From Dyadobacter fanqingshengii (GTDB lineage Bacteria; Bacteroidota; Bacteroidia; Cytophagales; Spirosomataceae): a stretch of DNA of 64,000 nucleotides. Both the position numbers and the translations under genes were made by a program. The notes beneath the pieces are model-generated. The model had not been told where the DNA came from, searched no databases, and was given only the letters and a program-made list of their open reading frames with translations. The stretch is from positions 6,012,501-6,076,500 of the forward strand of contig NZ_CP098806.1 in NCBI RefSeq assembly GCF_023822005.2. Reading direction: 5' to 3'. Positions 24,302-33,150 of this stretch are shown here, piece by piece (position 1 is the stretch's first letter; the number at the start of each line of letters is the position of its first letter).

Positions 24302-24889
24302 TTATTGCGCAACCATTACATTGTCTACCAGATAAGTGCCGTCCTCCGTTTCAAGGTTATAGGCCTTTGAAACGAACCTTGCATTTTCCTTCACAGCGCC
24401 TACTTTCCAGGACGAAACTATGCCCGTAGCAGGCTCATAATGATAGAGAATGTCGTTTTTGCCCAGTTTTTTCAAGCGTTTTTTCCCTCTGTTGGTCTGC
24501 ACGCGGTGGTTAGGCGTTGCTTCCAGCAGGAGAGCGGGGATCATTTTGGGGTCGTAATTGGCGATTCCGTCGACGGGACGCAAATAAATAGCAGTAAGTG
24601 AAAAGTCAGGTTTGTTATACACATCAATTTGTTTTACCTGCGTAGCCACGCTTTTTCCGCCTTTGCAGGTTTTTACATGCTCACCCACTTTTATATCCGC
24701 AATCGATTTCACGCTTCCGTCGGCCATGGTAACCGGCGCGTTGTCGGAAAAATAGCGATGTCTTTTGGTCTTCCTGGACACTTTAATGGTTAGTTCTGAT
24801 TTGACATTGTCGGTAGCCGGAATGTCGGTTTGGGCAATCAGATTGAATGAAAAGAGGGTTAGGACAGACGATATTGCGAACTTGTGCAT
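24302..24889 (-). CDS. Exported stand-alone Hint-domain protein, degenerate
   Basis: A 195-residue protein with a signal peptide ending near IAQTD (about residue 20). From about residue 50 it looks like a hedgehog/intein (Hint) domain: VTMADGSVKSIADIKVGEHV is the N-block, the TPNHRV-like ATPNHRVQT segment around residue 127 keeps the block-B His, and AYNLETEDGTYLVDNVMV resembles the C-terminal blocks. The residue before the N-block, normally the nucleophile Cys or Ser, is in NAPVT here, and the end reads VDNVMVAQ without the His-Asn pair. Self-splicing is thus unlikely; the fold may have another role. It lies 22 bases downstream of the AEC permease gene and has its own terminator. Confidence 0.7.
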   Translation of the reverse strand: MHKFAISSVLTLFSFNLIAQTDIPATDNVKSELTIKVSRKTKRHRYFSDNAPVTMADGSVKSIADIKVGEHVKTCKGGKSVATQVKQIDVYNKPDFSLTAIYLRPVDGIANYDPKMIPALLLEATPNHRVQTNRGKKRLKKLGKNDILYHYEPATGIVSSWKVGAVKENARFVSKAYNLETEDGTYLVDNVMVAQ

Positions 24890-24911
24890 AAATGTGGTTT
24901 TGATTTGAAAA

Positions 24912-26006
24912 TCAGGCTTTGGACACTTTTACAAACACCTTACTTAAAGCGTTTGGGACCGCGCCCAGGACAATAAATATCATCCCGCTCGTCAGCAGCG
25001 TAGATGTATGCGCGAAAAACGAACCTGATGAAAGAATAGCGAGGATCAGGATGGTGGAAAATGGCAATGAAAATGCCAGCAGCAACACAGCCAGTTCCAG
25101 GTCAAATGTTCTTTTTTCCTTCGGCAGACCTTTGGCATCTTCCCGCAAGTTGAATGCTGAAATGTGCGCCAATGGCCAGAAACTAGCTGCGCTCAGCGGA
25201 ATAACGATCGCCAGCAAGATCATGGAAAGGTCCGTGATATGCAGCACGTAGATCATTCCGGCGCTGATGATCATGGTAATGCCTGCGCGGAAGAACAAAA
25301 TGCTGGCTACAATGCGTTTTTTGCCTTCTTTAAGCTGAACGGCCAATCCAATGAATAGCAGCACGAGCGGCGTCATCATAGCGCTGGTTTTATCGAATAT
25401 TTCTGTTACAACAAATGGTAAGCTATTGTAATTGATTCCTACACTCAGAAGGATGATCGCGAGGAAAATCAGGATATTAATAGGCTCCTGAAACATGCTG
25501 GCAAACAGGCTTTTCAGTTTTCCGCCCATTTTCGTTTCCTTATCATCGCTGTTTTTAAGGAACATATTCATCGCAAGAATGTACAATGAAATCAGTACAA
25601 AAAACTTGTTACCCACATCCGCCAGCGCTGCAATAGCCAGGCTTTTTTCACCTAAAAATTCTGCAATAAACGGGAAACAGGATAGGCCCGGCGCAAGCGA
25701 TGGGATAAGCATCATCATGGTCCTTCCTGTCGGGCTGTTTTTTTCAATACCAAACAATGAGAATGCAAGCGGCGCGGAGAAGAACATCAAAAAGTTGAAA
25801 ACCAGCGTCACCACCGGAATGATGATCATGGACGAATCTATATCAATCTTCATCAGAGAAATAAAGATCGTCGAAGGCAATGCAACGGACAGAATGATCT
25901 CCTTAATCCCGTTTGTCTGGTCTTTGTTTTTGAATTTGGATTTGAGAAGAAGCCCCAAACCAATTAGTAATAAGAGTGTTATGGTCTTTTGCAATGCATC
26001 ACTCAT
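24912..26006 (-). CDS. AEC-family permease
   Basis: A 364-residue membrane protein with about ten hydrophobic segments arranged in two halves of five, as in the auxin efflux carrier (AEC) family of organic-anion or small-solute permeases. The first helix, LLLLIGLGLLLKS, and the following KEIILSVALPSTIFISLMKI with its mid-membrane Pro match the family start. I begin at the ATG at 26006 (MSDALQ); the longer frame starts at a TTG two codons before. Substrate unknown. It may share a transcript with the Hint-domain gene just downstream. Upstream lies a repeat-rich gap (26089-26224). Confidence 0.75.
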   Translation of the reverse strand: MSDALQKTITLLLLIGLGLLLKSKFKNKDQTNGIKEIILSVALPSTIFISLMKIDIDSSMIIIPVVTLVFNFLMFFSAPLAFSLFGIEKNSPTGRTMMMLIPSLAPGLSCFPFIAEFLGEKSLAIAALADVGNKFFVLISLYILAMNMFLKNSDDKETKMGGKLKSLFASMFQEPINILIFLAIILLSVGINYNSLPFVVTEIFDKTSAMMTPLVLLFIGLAVQLKEGKKRIVASILFFRAGITMIISAGMIYVLHITDLSMILLAIVIPLSAASFWPLAHISAFNLREDAKGLPKEKRTFDLELAVLLLAFSLPFSTILILAILSSGSFFAHTSTLLTSGMIFIVLGAVPNALSKVFVKVSKA

Positions 26007-26088
26007 GATCAAAAGAAATTTGAATGGTCAATGGGTACAATGAAGATTTAAGAGGGTAGGTTGGGTTCTTGAATATTTTATAGGAGTG

Positions 26089-26224
26089 GCCCTTCGGCTA
26101 CGCTCAGGGTGACAGGCCGCTTGTGAGCGGGCAGGGTACATCAGAGCCGTCAGTCTAGGCATTAAGCCTGTTCTGTCAGCCTGAGCATTAAGCTTGTTCT
26201 GTCAGCCTGAGCGGAGTCGAAGGC
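26089..26224. repeat. Cluster of CTGTCAGCCTGAGC-type dispersed repeats
   Basis: A 26-base unit is tandemly repeated at 26159-26184 and 26185-26210 with a single base difference. The second copy continues into CGGAGTCGAAGGC (to 26224). An inverted, related arm lies at 26089-26115 (CCCTTCGGCTACGCTCAGGG, then TGACAG). These strings belong to a type of extragenic palindromic repeat I know from Bacteroidota genomes. The cluster fills the gap between the aminotransferase stop and the AEC permease start. No gene is visible in this 230-base gap. Confidence 0.8.
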
Positions 26225-26236
26225 AAGTGCACAATG

Positions 26237-27427
26237 TTAACTCAGCTGGTTAAGCGCACCAACAAATGCTTTCATTTCGTCCATTGTTCCGATACTGACA
26301 CGGCACCATGGTTTGTTTTGGATATCAAATGACCGCACGGCAACGCCTTTATCGCTCATTTTGGTCAGGAGTTCCTTACCTGTAATGCTGATCGGGAACA
26401 GTACGAAGTTGGTATAAGACGGAATGTATTTGTATCCCAGTTTGTCCAGGTTTTCGTATAGATAAAGTTTCGCTTCGTGGTTCAGCTTGCGCGTGGTATC
26501 CTGGAATTGATTGTCGTCCAGACTTGCAGATGCTGCGAAGATAGAAGTATAGGAAATGCCCATTCCGCCACGTGTGATCTTATTGATGCTTGCCAGGTAA
26601 GTAGGAAGCGCAACCATGTAACCAACGCGGATACCAGCCATTCCCATGATTTTGGAGAAAGTACGGGCAACGATTACATTTTTCTTTTGTGTCAATAGCG
26701 AAACCATGCTCTGTGTGTCGGCGCCAACAGCCAGCTCAATGTAAGCTTCGTCAACGAATACAGGCACTTTTTCAGAAACACGTGAGCAGAAATCCAACAG
26801 ATCCTGTCCTTTTGTGATAGCACCGGTTGGGTTGTTTGGGTTACAAACGTAAACCAGTTTTGTTTCGCTGTCGATGGCAGCTTCCATGGCTTTCAAGTCG
26901 TGTGACCAGTCAGCTGTGCAAGGAACCGGTTTCCAGGTTGCACCTACGGATTTGGCAACTTGCACCAGGGACATATAACAAGGATCGGCCGAAACAATGT
27001 TTCCTTTGCCATTCATGAATGTTACCAAAGCCACTTTTTCCAAAAGATCCGATGAGCCCGGACCCATCATAATGTGGTCGGCAGTAACACCTTCTTTTTT
27101 CGCTATTTTGTCGATCAGGTCATACATTTCTTTCCATGCATAACGGTTTCCGTTTTTAACAGAATCCGCAACGGCTTTTTGTGCAGACATCGGCGGGCCG
27201 TAAGGATTTTCATTGGAGTTTAGTTTCGCAATGATCTTAGGCGCTTTGAAGTCGTTTGGAAGGAAATGTTCCCTTACCATTGGGCTGCGGAAAATACGGT
27301 TTTCAGGATCCAGGCTAAGGGGTGCATTCGCAAAAGCGCCCATGCTAAGATGAGGTGCCAAAGTCATTCCTCCGATTGCCATTAAACCGGATTTTAACAG
27401 ATTTCGACGGTCCATTTTTTGAGTCAT
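26237..27427 (-). CDS. Exported PLP-dependent aminotransferase, histidinol-phosphate aminotransferase-like
   Basis: A fold-type I aminotransferase of 396 residues resembling HisC, with the PLP Lys at 259 in ARTFSKIMGMAG, the Asn in VCNPNNPTG and the Asp in VFVDEAY. The N-terminus KMDRRNLLKSGLMAIGGMTLAP has a twin Arg before a hydrophobic segment, so the folded holoenzyme is probably sent out by Tat. That is unusual for an aminotransferase, and histidine synthesis is therefore not its likely job. No other histidine genes are near. Exported HisC-like enzymes with this arrangement occur in Bacteroidota, but I know of no confirmed substrate. Confidence 0.85.
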   Translation of the reverse strand: MTQKMDRRNLLKSGLMAIGGMTLAPHLSMGAFANAPLSLDPENRIFRSPMVREHFLPNDFKAPKIIAKLNSNENPYGPPMSAQKAVADSVKNGNRYAWKEMYDLIDKIAKKEGVTADHIMMGPGSSDLLEKVALVTFMNGKGNIVSADPCYMSLVQVAKSVGATWKPVPCTADWSHDLKAMEAAIDSETKLVYVCNPNNPTGAITKGQDLLDFCSRVSEKVPVFVDEAYIELAVGADTQSMVSLLTQKKNVIVARTFSKIMGMAGIRVGYMVALPTYLASINKITRGGMGISYTSIFAASASLDDNQFQDTTRKLNHEAKLYLYENLDKLGYKYIPSYTNFVLFPISITGKELLTKMSDKGVAVRSFDIQNKPWCRVSIGTMDEMKAFVGALNQLS

Positions 27428-27490
27428 TGTTGTATTGTTTAGTAATATGTGACGATAAATATTTGTGGTAAAGTTCTCGATACAATATAC

Positions 27491-27530
27491 AAAATAAACA
27501 AACCTACTATATCATAGCAGGCTTGTTTTT
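27491..27530 (-). terminator. Terminator hairpin after the SusCD operon
   Basis: Bases 27497-27510 and 27514-27527 form a 14-bp stem with two G-U pairs and a three-base loop, flanked by T-rich sequence on both sides. It follows the stop of the lipoprotein gene at 27534 and precedes the aminotransferase gene, so it may end the SusC-SusD-lipoprotein transcript. Confidence 0.65.
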
Positions 27531-27533
27531 CAG

Positions 27534-28016
27534 CTAGTTAGCTTGTACCTGCGAGTATCTTGTGAACGCAATTCCCTTGTACGTTCCCGTCCAGGAGATC
27601 TTGGTTACGGCACCCGCTTTTGGTGCTGCAACGCCCAGCTCTGCCCAGGTTTTATCGATCGTTACCAGGCCTTGTGCATTGGATGTCACTTCGCCCAGAA
27701 CGGCTCCTGTACGCAATGTGATTTTGATCGCAACATTAGGAACGGGGATGGAATCAATGCCCTTGGTATTATCCAGAATGTTGGTCTTATCCAGTTCCAG
27801 TAACCTGGCCGAAAGCGTAAGTTTTGGGGCCGTTGCCTGGTAACCCACTGTTGGTTCACTCGCAATGGGTGCACCAAATGCCGCACCGACGATATCAACC
27901 AGTACTGGTGCTACATCCACGTCCAGGAATGGGTCTTCTTCTTTGCAGGACGCCATTCCGAGGGAAAGTGCAACTGCGAGGCAAAGTGCGGGAAAGTATG
28001 TTTTGATATTTTTCAT
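27534..28016 (-). CDS. SusCD-associated lipoprotein
   Basis: A 160-residue lipoprotein with a signal peptide ending in the lipobox GMASC (Cys at about residue 24), followed by acidic EEDPF residues typical of surface-exposed lipoproteins in Bacteroidota. The mature part appears strand-rich, with PVPNVAIKITLRTGAVLGEVTSNA resembling an Ig-like fold. I do not recognise a named family. It is the last gene of the SusC-SusD-lipoprotein operon, 38 bases after susD, the place often held by surface glycan- or ligand-binding proteins (SusE/F-like position). A binding role is an inference from position. Confidence 0.65.
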   Translation of the reverse strand: MKNIKTYFPALCLAVALSLGMASCKEEDPFLDVDVAPVLVDIVGAAFGAPIASEPTVGYQATAPKLTLSARLLELDKTNILDNTKGIDSIPVPNVAIKITLRTGAVLGEVTSNAQGLVTIDKTWAELGVAAPKAGAVTKISWTGTYKGIAFTRYSQVQAN

Positions 28017-28054
28017 AATCTCGATTCTTGATAAATATGGAAATGATTACCTGC

Positions 28055-29533
28055 TTACTTTTCGGCCCACCACAACTTGGTTTTCATGTCGTTAGGACCC
28101 CCGTTCAAACCTTCTCCTGCTTTCACAGCTTCGGCATTCAATGAATATTCCGAGTTGGGGTAAGGGAAACGGGTTGGCAGGATGCCTCCATTCTGCAAGA
28201 CTGCGCGTGGATCAACCGCGGGGAAGACAGGAAAACCAGTTCTGCGCCATTCTGCCCAGGCTTCCACTCCCTGACCAAATAATGCCACCCATTTTTGCTC
28301 CAAAACTTTTTCTCTGGTTACTGCTCCGAGTTTGGTAACGAATGAGGCAGGAGGCGTTAGACCATATTGTGCAAATGAAGCGGCTATACCAGCGTCAAAG
28401 TAAGTTTTTGCGCTTCCTGTGATCTCTCCGTCCAATGCTGCCTCAGCAAGGATGAAGTTCAGTTCTGCGAAAGTCATGATCACTTCCGGCGATTCCGGCT
28501 TCGTGAATGCGTCGCCGATCGTTGAGCTTGTGGCCAGATACGTCGTTGCGATCGCATCGGGCAAGCCATTTGGGTGGCCTTCGTATTTACCGTCTTTATT
28601 TACATTGGCATATTTGGTGATGCGGCTGTCGTCCAGTGCATTCATTTTGTCAGCCAGTGTTTTGCTAATGTTCCAGTCCGTCCGGCCATCTTGTTTCATT
28701 ACCTGATTCCACTCATTATTGCTTGGCAAAACGGCTGTGCAATTCAGCTGTGCATTGTCTGCATTGCTTGTGAAAATCGGGAACTTGGCAGCGTCACCCA
28801 CGATCTCGGCCATGATGGCTTTGGATTCGGCAGGTTTCTTGGCAGCCTGGCGGTTGGCCAGGCGAAGGCGTAAAGAGTTGGCGAATTTTTTCCATTTCAA
28901 AATATCACCTGAATACAAAATATCGCCCGCAATGGCTGGGCCACCTACAACTAATTTTTCGTTCGCCATTTTCAGGTCGTTCAGCATGCCTGCGTAAACA
29001 ACATCCATAGGGTCGTATTTGGGCGTGTAAACCGGTGCGTCAGCTGTCCCTTTGATCGCGTCGTTGTACGGAATGGCTCCGTAAAGGTCTGTTAGTAAGG
29101 AGAAAACCCATGTCCGCATGACCAATGCAACGCCTTCGTAATTAGAATTCGGAGTTGCAGCTCCCTCGCCGGTCATCGAAATGATGCGTTGGAAGTTCAG
29201 CTGGGAATCGTTGTAGAAACCCTTCCAGTTATTAGCAACCAATGCAGGGGAAACGGTGTAGTCATCACCTTCATTGGAATAAATGTTACGGGTCAAATGC
29301 TGTACGTACAATTCAGCCGCGTCAATGTTAATGCGCTCGAAACGGGTCCGGTGTCCCCAGTAACGGTCGATGGCTGTTTCAATGCCCGTAGGAAGCAGAT
29401 ACTGAGGACCGATGGCCGTGGGGCTGTTCGGACTCGTATTCATGTCATCAAAATCTTTGGTGCAGCTTGATGCAGTCAGAATTCCTGCAAGCGCCGTCAT
29501 CCAAATGGTTTTATGATTTAATATATTTTTCAT
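28055..29533 (-). CDS. SusD/RagB-like outer-membrane lipoprotein
   Basis: A 492-residue lipoprotein of the SusD-like_2 type. The signal ends in TASSC (Cys near residue 24), then TKDFDDMNTSPNSPT, the usual start of this subfamily, in which the second half of the signature is NPN-like. Helical repeats follow (VALVMRTWVFSLLTDLYGAIPYNDA is a conserved piece), with PEVIMTFAELNFILAEAA near residue 350. It works as the lid of the SusC barrel and binds the ligand at the cell surface. Located 39 bases after the SusC gene and co-transcribed with it. The ligand is unknown; no glycoside hydrolase gene is linked to this pair. Confidence 0.93.
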   Translation of the reverse strand: MKNILNHKTIWMTALAGILTASSCTKDFDDMNTSPNSPTAIGPQYLLPTGIETAIDRYWGHRTRFERINIDAAELYVQHLTRNIYSNEGDDYTVSPALVANNWKGFYNDSQLNFQRIISMTGEGAATPNSNYEGVALVMRTWVFSLLTDLYGAIPYNDAIKGTADAPVYTPKYDPMDVVYAGMLNDLKMANEKLVVGGPAIAGDILYSGDILKWKKFANSLRLRLANRQAAKKPAESKAIMAEIVGDAAKFPIFTSNADNAQLNCTAVLPSNNEWNQVMKQDGRTDWNISKTLADKMNALDDSRITKYANVNKDGKYEGHPNGLPDAIATTYLATSSTIGDAFTKPESPEVIMTFAELNFILAEAALDGEITGSAKTYFDAGIAASFAQYGLTPPASFVTKLGAVTREKVLEQKWVALFGQGVEAWAEWRRTGFPVFPAVDPRAVLQNGGILPTRFPYPNSEYSLNAEAVKAGEGLNGGPNDMKTKLWWAEK

Positions 29534-29572
29534 TTTGAAGAATCTTTAAGGTCAGTAAACTGGATGACTTGA

Positions 29573-32500
29573 TCAGAATGACAATGACAGGTTCATACCT
29601 ACGCTGCGTGAGCTAGGCAGCTCGCCGTAACCGAAACCTTGTCCGTTTCCTCCTTTTGCATCAATTTCAGGATCGATATGCGGCGTGTTTTTGAAGATCA
29701 TCCACACATTGCGTCCTACTACTGAAAGTTTTGCAGACTGGATTTTGACCTTTTTCAGGAATGAAGGACTAATGCTGTAACCCAGTGACACTTCGCGAAG
29801 CTTCACATAACTCGCATCGAAAATCGCTGACTCGTGATAGTTTCTGGGGTTGCTGTAACCGTAAAGCTGGTTTGCCGTTACGATGACGTCATTTGGAATG
29901 TACGATTTGGTTCCGTCCGCTCCTGTGAGCTCGCGCACTCCTTTTCCGATTACACCTTCCTCGCGGCCCAAAGCTGTTTCTGCATATTGACCAGTCCAGC
30001 GGGCAGTTCCCGTTCCTTCGTCATAAATGTCCCCGCCGATGCGAAGATCAACCAAAGCGCTTAGTGAGAATCCTTTGTAGTTCAATGTGTTAAGCACGCC
30101 ACCGATGAAGTCAGGCTGCACATTACCCAGCTTTTGGTTTGATACAGTAACAGGTAAGCCGTTAGCTCCGTAAACAATTTGTCCGTCCGGTGATTTCTGG
30201 AAACCAACTCCGTAGAATGTTCCATAAGCTTCTCCTACGCGTGCTTCTGAGGACATTCCTCTTTGCGTGGCCAATGTGTAAGTGGTCAATCCTTCTGCCA
30301 GCTCAACCACTTTGTTGCGGTTACGAGCGTAGTTTACAGAAACCTCCCAGCTAAATCCATTCGACAATTTTACCGGTGTTCCGGACAATGTTACTTCAAC
30401 CCCTTTGTTGGTGATCTTTCCTGCGTTCAGGATTCTTTTGTCATAACCGCTTGCTTTGGAGATCTCAACACCCAGGATCTGATCCTTCGTGGTCTGATCG
30501 TAATAGGTTACATCCAAACCGATTTTTCCTTTGAAGAAACGCAAGTCAGCACCTAATTCAAGACCTGTTGTGATCTCGGGTTTCAGATCAGCGTTTGCGA
30601 TCTGAATGTTCTCGGCAAATTTTGGTACAGCCCCGTTCCATGATCCGCTTGCGGTGAATGTTTGTGCAAGCTGGTAAGGAGTTGCATCATTACCCACCTG
30701 TGCGTAGCTGGCGCGAAGTTTTCCAAATGAAAGAACATTGCTTTTCAGGTCCAACAATTCGGTGAATACAGCGCTTACTGATGCAGAAGGGTAGAAGTAA
30801 GAACGTGCATTCGCCGGCAATGTGCTCGACCAGTCGTTTCTGGCAGTGAGGTCAAGGAAAAGGGCGTTTCTCCATGAGAAGTTAGCTGTTCCAAACAAGC
30901 TTTGTGTTTCAGATTCCTCGATCTTGCTTTCAATGGTGTTGGCGCTAGGGACAGAGTTTCCTGCATTATATAAGCCGTCCACAACCATTTCACCCACAGC
31001 GAAGTAATTTCTCTTGTAATAGTTTTTGCGCTGAATCCCACCGAACTGAACATTCAATCCAAAATCATTGGTAATGTTCTTGTTATAAGTCAGCATGAAA
31101 TCCGTGTTTGTTTCCTGGCTGCGCAGCACTTCTTCGTTAAAGCGGCCCGGTGTCCTTGTACCGTTACGAACGCGAAGGAAGTTAGTAACATTGATACGCG
31201 TATCAGACCAGTAATCCGTTCCCGAGCGGAGCATTAGGGACAGTGAAGGCAGGATTTTGTAATTCAAAGCGATGTTTCCCAGCAACCTGTCTTTCTCGTT
31301 GCCGGAAGGCATCATTTTTTGAGAGAAGTAAGGGTTTGTGAAGAATGTATGCTGCCAGTTTGGTGGATCTGTATCACCTACTTTCTGGTTGTGCACATCG
31401 TTGTATTGTTCGTAGTTACGTAGTTGGTCCCACGAAACACTGCGGTGTGACCAGATAAATTCCTGTCCGCCTGCATAGCTGCGGTTGTCCGAGCCTGATT
31501 TGATATACTCACCGGACAATGTAACGCTGATGTTCTTGGTCAGATTATAACCGGAATTGATACGGAAGTTGTTTCTATGGAAATCATTGTAATACATGAT
31601 CCCTTTCTGATCCACGCGGCTCAATCCCAATCGGAAATAACCTTTGTCGTTACCGCCTGAAAGCGCCACACTGTTTGTGATCGTGCGGCCGGTTTGCCAG
31701 TATTCTTCCCAGTTGTTAGGCTGAGGAGTCAGTGGCGCAACATCGTCACCAGTCCACCACTGTCTCACCATACGGCCATCCATAGGCGCTCCCCAGCTTT
31801 CATCCGTTCCTTCTGAGCCAGCCAGAGGATATCTTGCATCATAAACAGCTCTGTATTGTGCGATTTGCGCCGGATCAGTGATAGCAGAACTCCATCCGTC
31901 GTTATACCACGTCCTGTAACCGCTTCCGCCACCGTATGTATTTTGAAAATCAGGTTTGATCCACGGGCGTTCGAATGTAATGTTTGAGTTGATTTCAACA
32001 CCCAATCCTTTTGTTCCCTGTCCGTTTTTAGTTGTAATTAATATAACCCCGTTGGCTGCGCGTGAACCATACAATGCAGCCGCATTAGGGCCTTTCAGAA
32101 CCGACATTTCTTTAATGTTGTCCGGGTTAACCTCCGAAATTCCTCCGCCAAGCGTCTTGTTCGCAGTTTGTTCCATCGGCACACCGTCGATAACGATCAA
32201 CGGCTGGTTGTTGCCTGAAACAGAAGAAGAACCCCTGATCTGGATGGTCGAGCTGCTGCCCGGGCCACCATTGGATTGAACGCGTACGCCTGCGATCTTA
32301 CCTGATAATGCGTTGGCTACGTTTGTAGACCTTGATTCTGTTAACGAGCTTCCTTTTACTTCCTGAACCGTGTAGCCCAGTGCTTTTTTCTCACGTTCAA
32401 TACCGAATGCGGTAACTACCACCTCGGCAAGTTGTCGTGTATCGGCGTCAAGTTTGATATCGAATTGTGTCTGGTTTCCGATTGGTAGTTCTTTAATAAG

Positions 32501-32731
32501 GAAACCCACATAAGAAACTACAAGAATTCCATCACCCGGAACAGAAAAACTGAATTTTCCGTCTGCGTCCGCGTTTGAACCTACGTTGGTTCCTTTAAAT
32601 ATGATAGAGGCGCCAGCGAGTCCGAGACCATCGTCGGCTGCTGATATCTTGCCGCTGATCTGACGCACCTGAGCGTAAGCAAGCGGAGAACACAAACAGA
32701 CCCATAATAATAAGAGTAGAACTTTACGCAT
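29573..32731 (-). CDS. SusC/RagA-like TonB-linked outer-membrane protein
   Basis: A 1052-residue TonB-dependent transporter with the SusC layout: signal peptide ending near AYAQ (residue 20), carboxypeptidase-like regulatory domain (about 24-105), the AEVVVTAFGIEREKKALGY TonB-box-like segment, a plug domain (ALSGKIAGVRVQ, IRGSSS, LKGPNAAALYGSRAANGVI) and a 22-strand barrel ending in LSLSF. It transports a ligand with its SusD partner downstream. Start ATG at 32731. The message begins about 410 bases upstream at the predicted promoter, and the leader contains a terminator-like hairpin with a T run (32779-32857), so expression may be set by attenuation. Confidence 0.94.
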   Translation of the reverse strand: MRKVLLLLLWVCLCSPLAYAQVRQISGKISAADDGLGLAGASIIFKGTNVGSNADADGKFSFSVPGDGILVVSYVGFLIKELPIGNQTQFDIKLDADTRQLAEVVVTAFGIEREKKALGYTVQEVKGSSLTESRSTNVANALSGKIAGVRVQSNGGPGSSSTIQIRGSSSVSGNNQPLIVIDGVPMEQTANKTLGGGISEVNPDNIKEMSVLKGPNAAALYGSRAANGVILITTKNGQGTKGLGVEINSNITFERPWIKPDFQNTYGGGSGYRTWYNDGWSSAITDPAQIAQYRAVYDARYPLAGSEGTDESWGAPMDGRMVRQWWTGDDVAPLTPQPNNWEEYWQTGRTITNSVALSGGNDKGYFRLGLSRVDQKGIMYYNDFHRNNFRINSGYNLTKNISVTLSGEYIKSGSDNRSYAGGQEFIWSHRSVSWDQLRNYEQYNDVHNQKVGDTDPPNWQHTFFTNPYFSQKMMPSGNEKDRLLGNIALNYKILPSLSLMLRSGTDYWSDTRINVTNFLRVRNGTRTPGRFNEEVLRSQETNTDFMLTYNKNITNDFGLNVQFGGIQRKNYYKRNYFAVGEMVVDGLYNAGNSVPSANTIESKIEESETQSLFGTANFSWRNALFLDLTARNDWSSTLPANARSYFYPSASVSAVFTELLDLKSNVLSFGKLRASYAQVGNDATPYQLAQTFTASGSWNGAVPKFAENIQIANADLKPEITTGLELGADLRFFKGKIGLDVTYYDQTTKDQILGVEISKASGYDKRILNAGKITNKGVEVTLSGTPVKLSNGFSWEVSVNYARNRNKVVELAEGLTTYTLATQRGMSSEARVGEAYGTFYGVGFQKSPDGQIVYGANGLPVTVSNQKLGNVQPDFIGGVLNTLNYKGFSLSALVDLRIGGDIYDEGTGTARWTGQYAETALGREEGVIGKGVRELTGADGTKSYIPNDVIVTANQLYGYSNPRNYHESAIFDASYVKLREVSLGYSISPSFLKKVKIQSAKLSVVGRNVWMIFKNTPHIDPEIDAKGGNGQGFGYGELPSSRSVGMNLSLSF

Positions 32732-32778
32732 GGGAGAAGATGAGTTAAATTGTTGTTAGGTATCAGTAATAGGAGGAG

Positions 32779-32857
32779 AAAAAAGTTATGGCTGTGTGGT
32801 GTCCACGTTGCCGTGCGCCGCACACACTTTCGCGTGGACAGAACAACACAGCCATAA
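32779..32857 (-). terminator. Terminator-like hairpin in the SusC leader
   Basis: A 12-bp perfect stem (32786-32797 with 32846-32857) encloses a second perfect 8-bp stem (32800-32807 TGTCCACG with 32833-32840 CGTGGACA), and the apex holds a further GTGC/GCAC stem. Read on the minus strand it is followed by CTTTTTT at 32785-32779. It is thus a strong intrinsic terminator placed 48 bases before the SusC start, between its promoter and gene. Confidence 0.8.
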
Positions 32858-33145
32858 GCTTGCAAAACTGCTTTTCCGGAAAGCAATACCCTCTTAAATC
32901 GAGGACAGACAGTATTTCAAAGTTTAGGCAAAGACAAAAAAATCCCTGCGTCGACATTTTGCCTGTCCACGGTGTTCTTGGTAAACCCTGTATTAAAAAA
33001 ATTATATTGTATCAGGTCAGAACATGCCGGATAAATCTTTGAGAGATAATCGGCCTTGGTAAATGTTCCCCCTGATACAGTCAGATATATTCATGTGCGG
33101 CTGGAATATATCTTGTATTCAGAAGTTCAGTCATTCGTTTAACGA
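32858..33145 (-). promoter_or_regulatory. Structured 5' leader of the SusC operon (attenuator or small RNA)
   Basis: No gene is visible here. Moving along the transcript: a 10-bp perfect inverted repeat (33104-33113 with 33083-33092), a 9-bp one (33071-33079 with 33008-33016), then CTGTCCACG at 32963-32971 on the plus strand, which repeats one arm of the downstream terminator and could pair with 32833-32841. A small CCTC/GAGG hairpin and a TGCTTT/AAAAGCA hairpin near 32870-32885 follow. Competing pairing before a terminator is the hallmark of a riboswitch or attenuator, but I recognise no known class. It could also be a free-standing small RNA. Confidence 0.55.
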
Positions 33146-33150
33146 CTTGT

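Noticed and set aside
26089..26224. Possible CRISPR-like direct repeats
   Set aside because: Only two 26-base copies that abut without spacers; this is a tandem duplication of a dispersed repeat, not a CRISPR array.
32581..33042. Small open frames upstream of SusC on both strands
   Set aside because: They overlap the SusC N-terminus or the structured leader and show no coding features.
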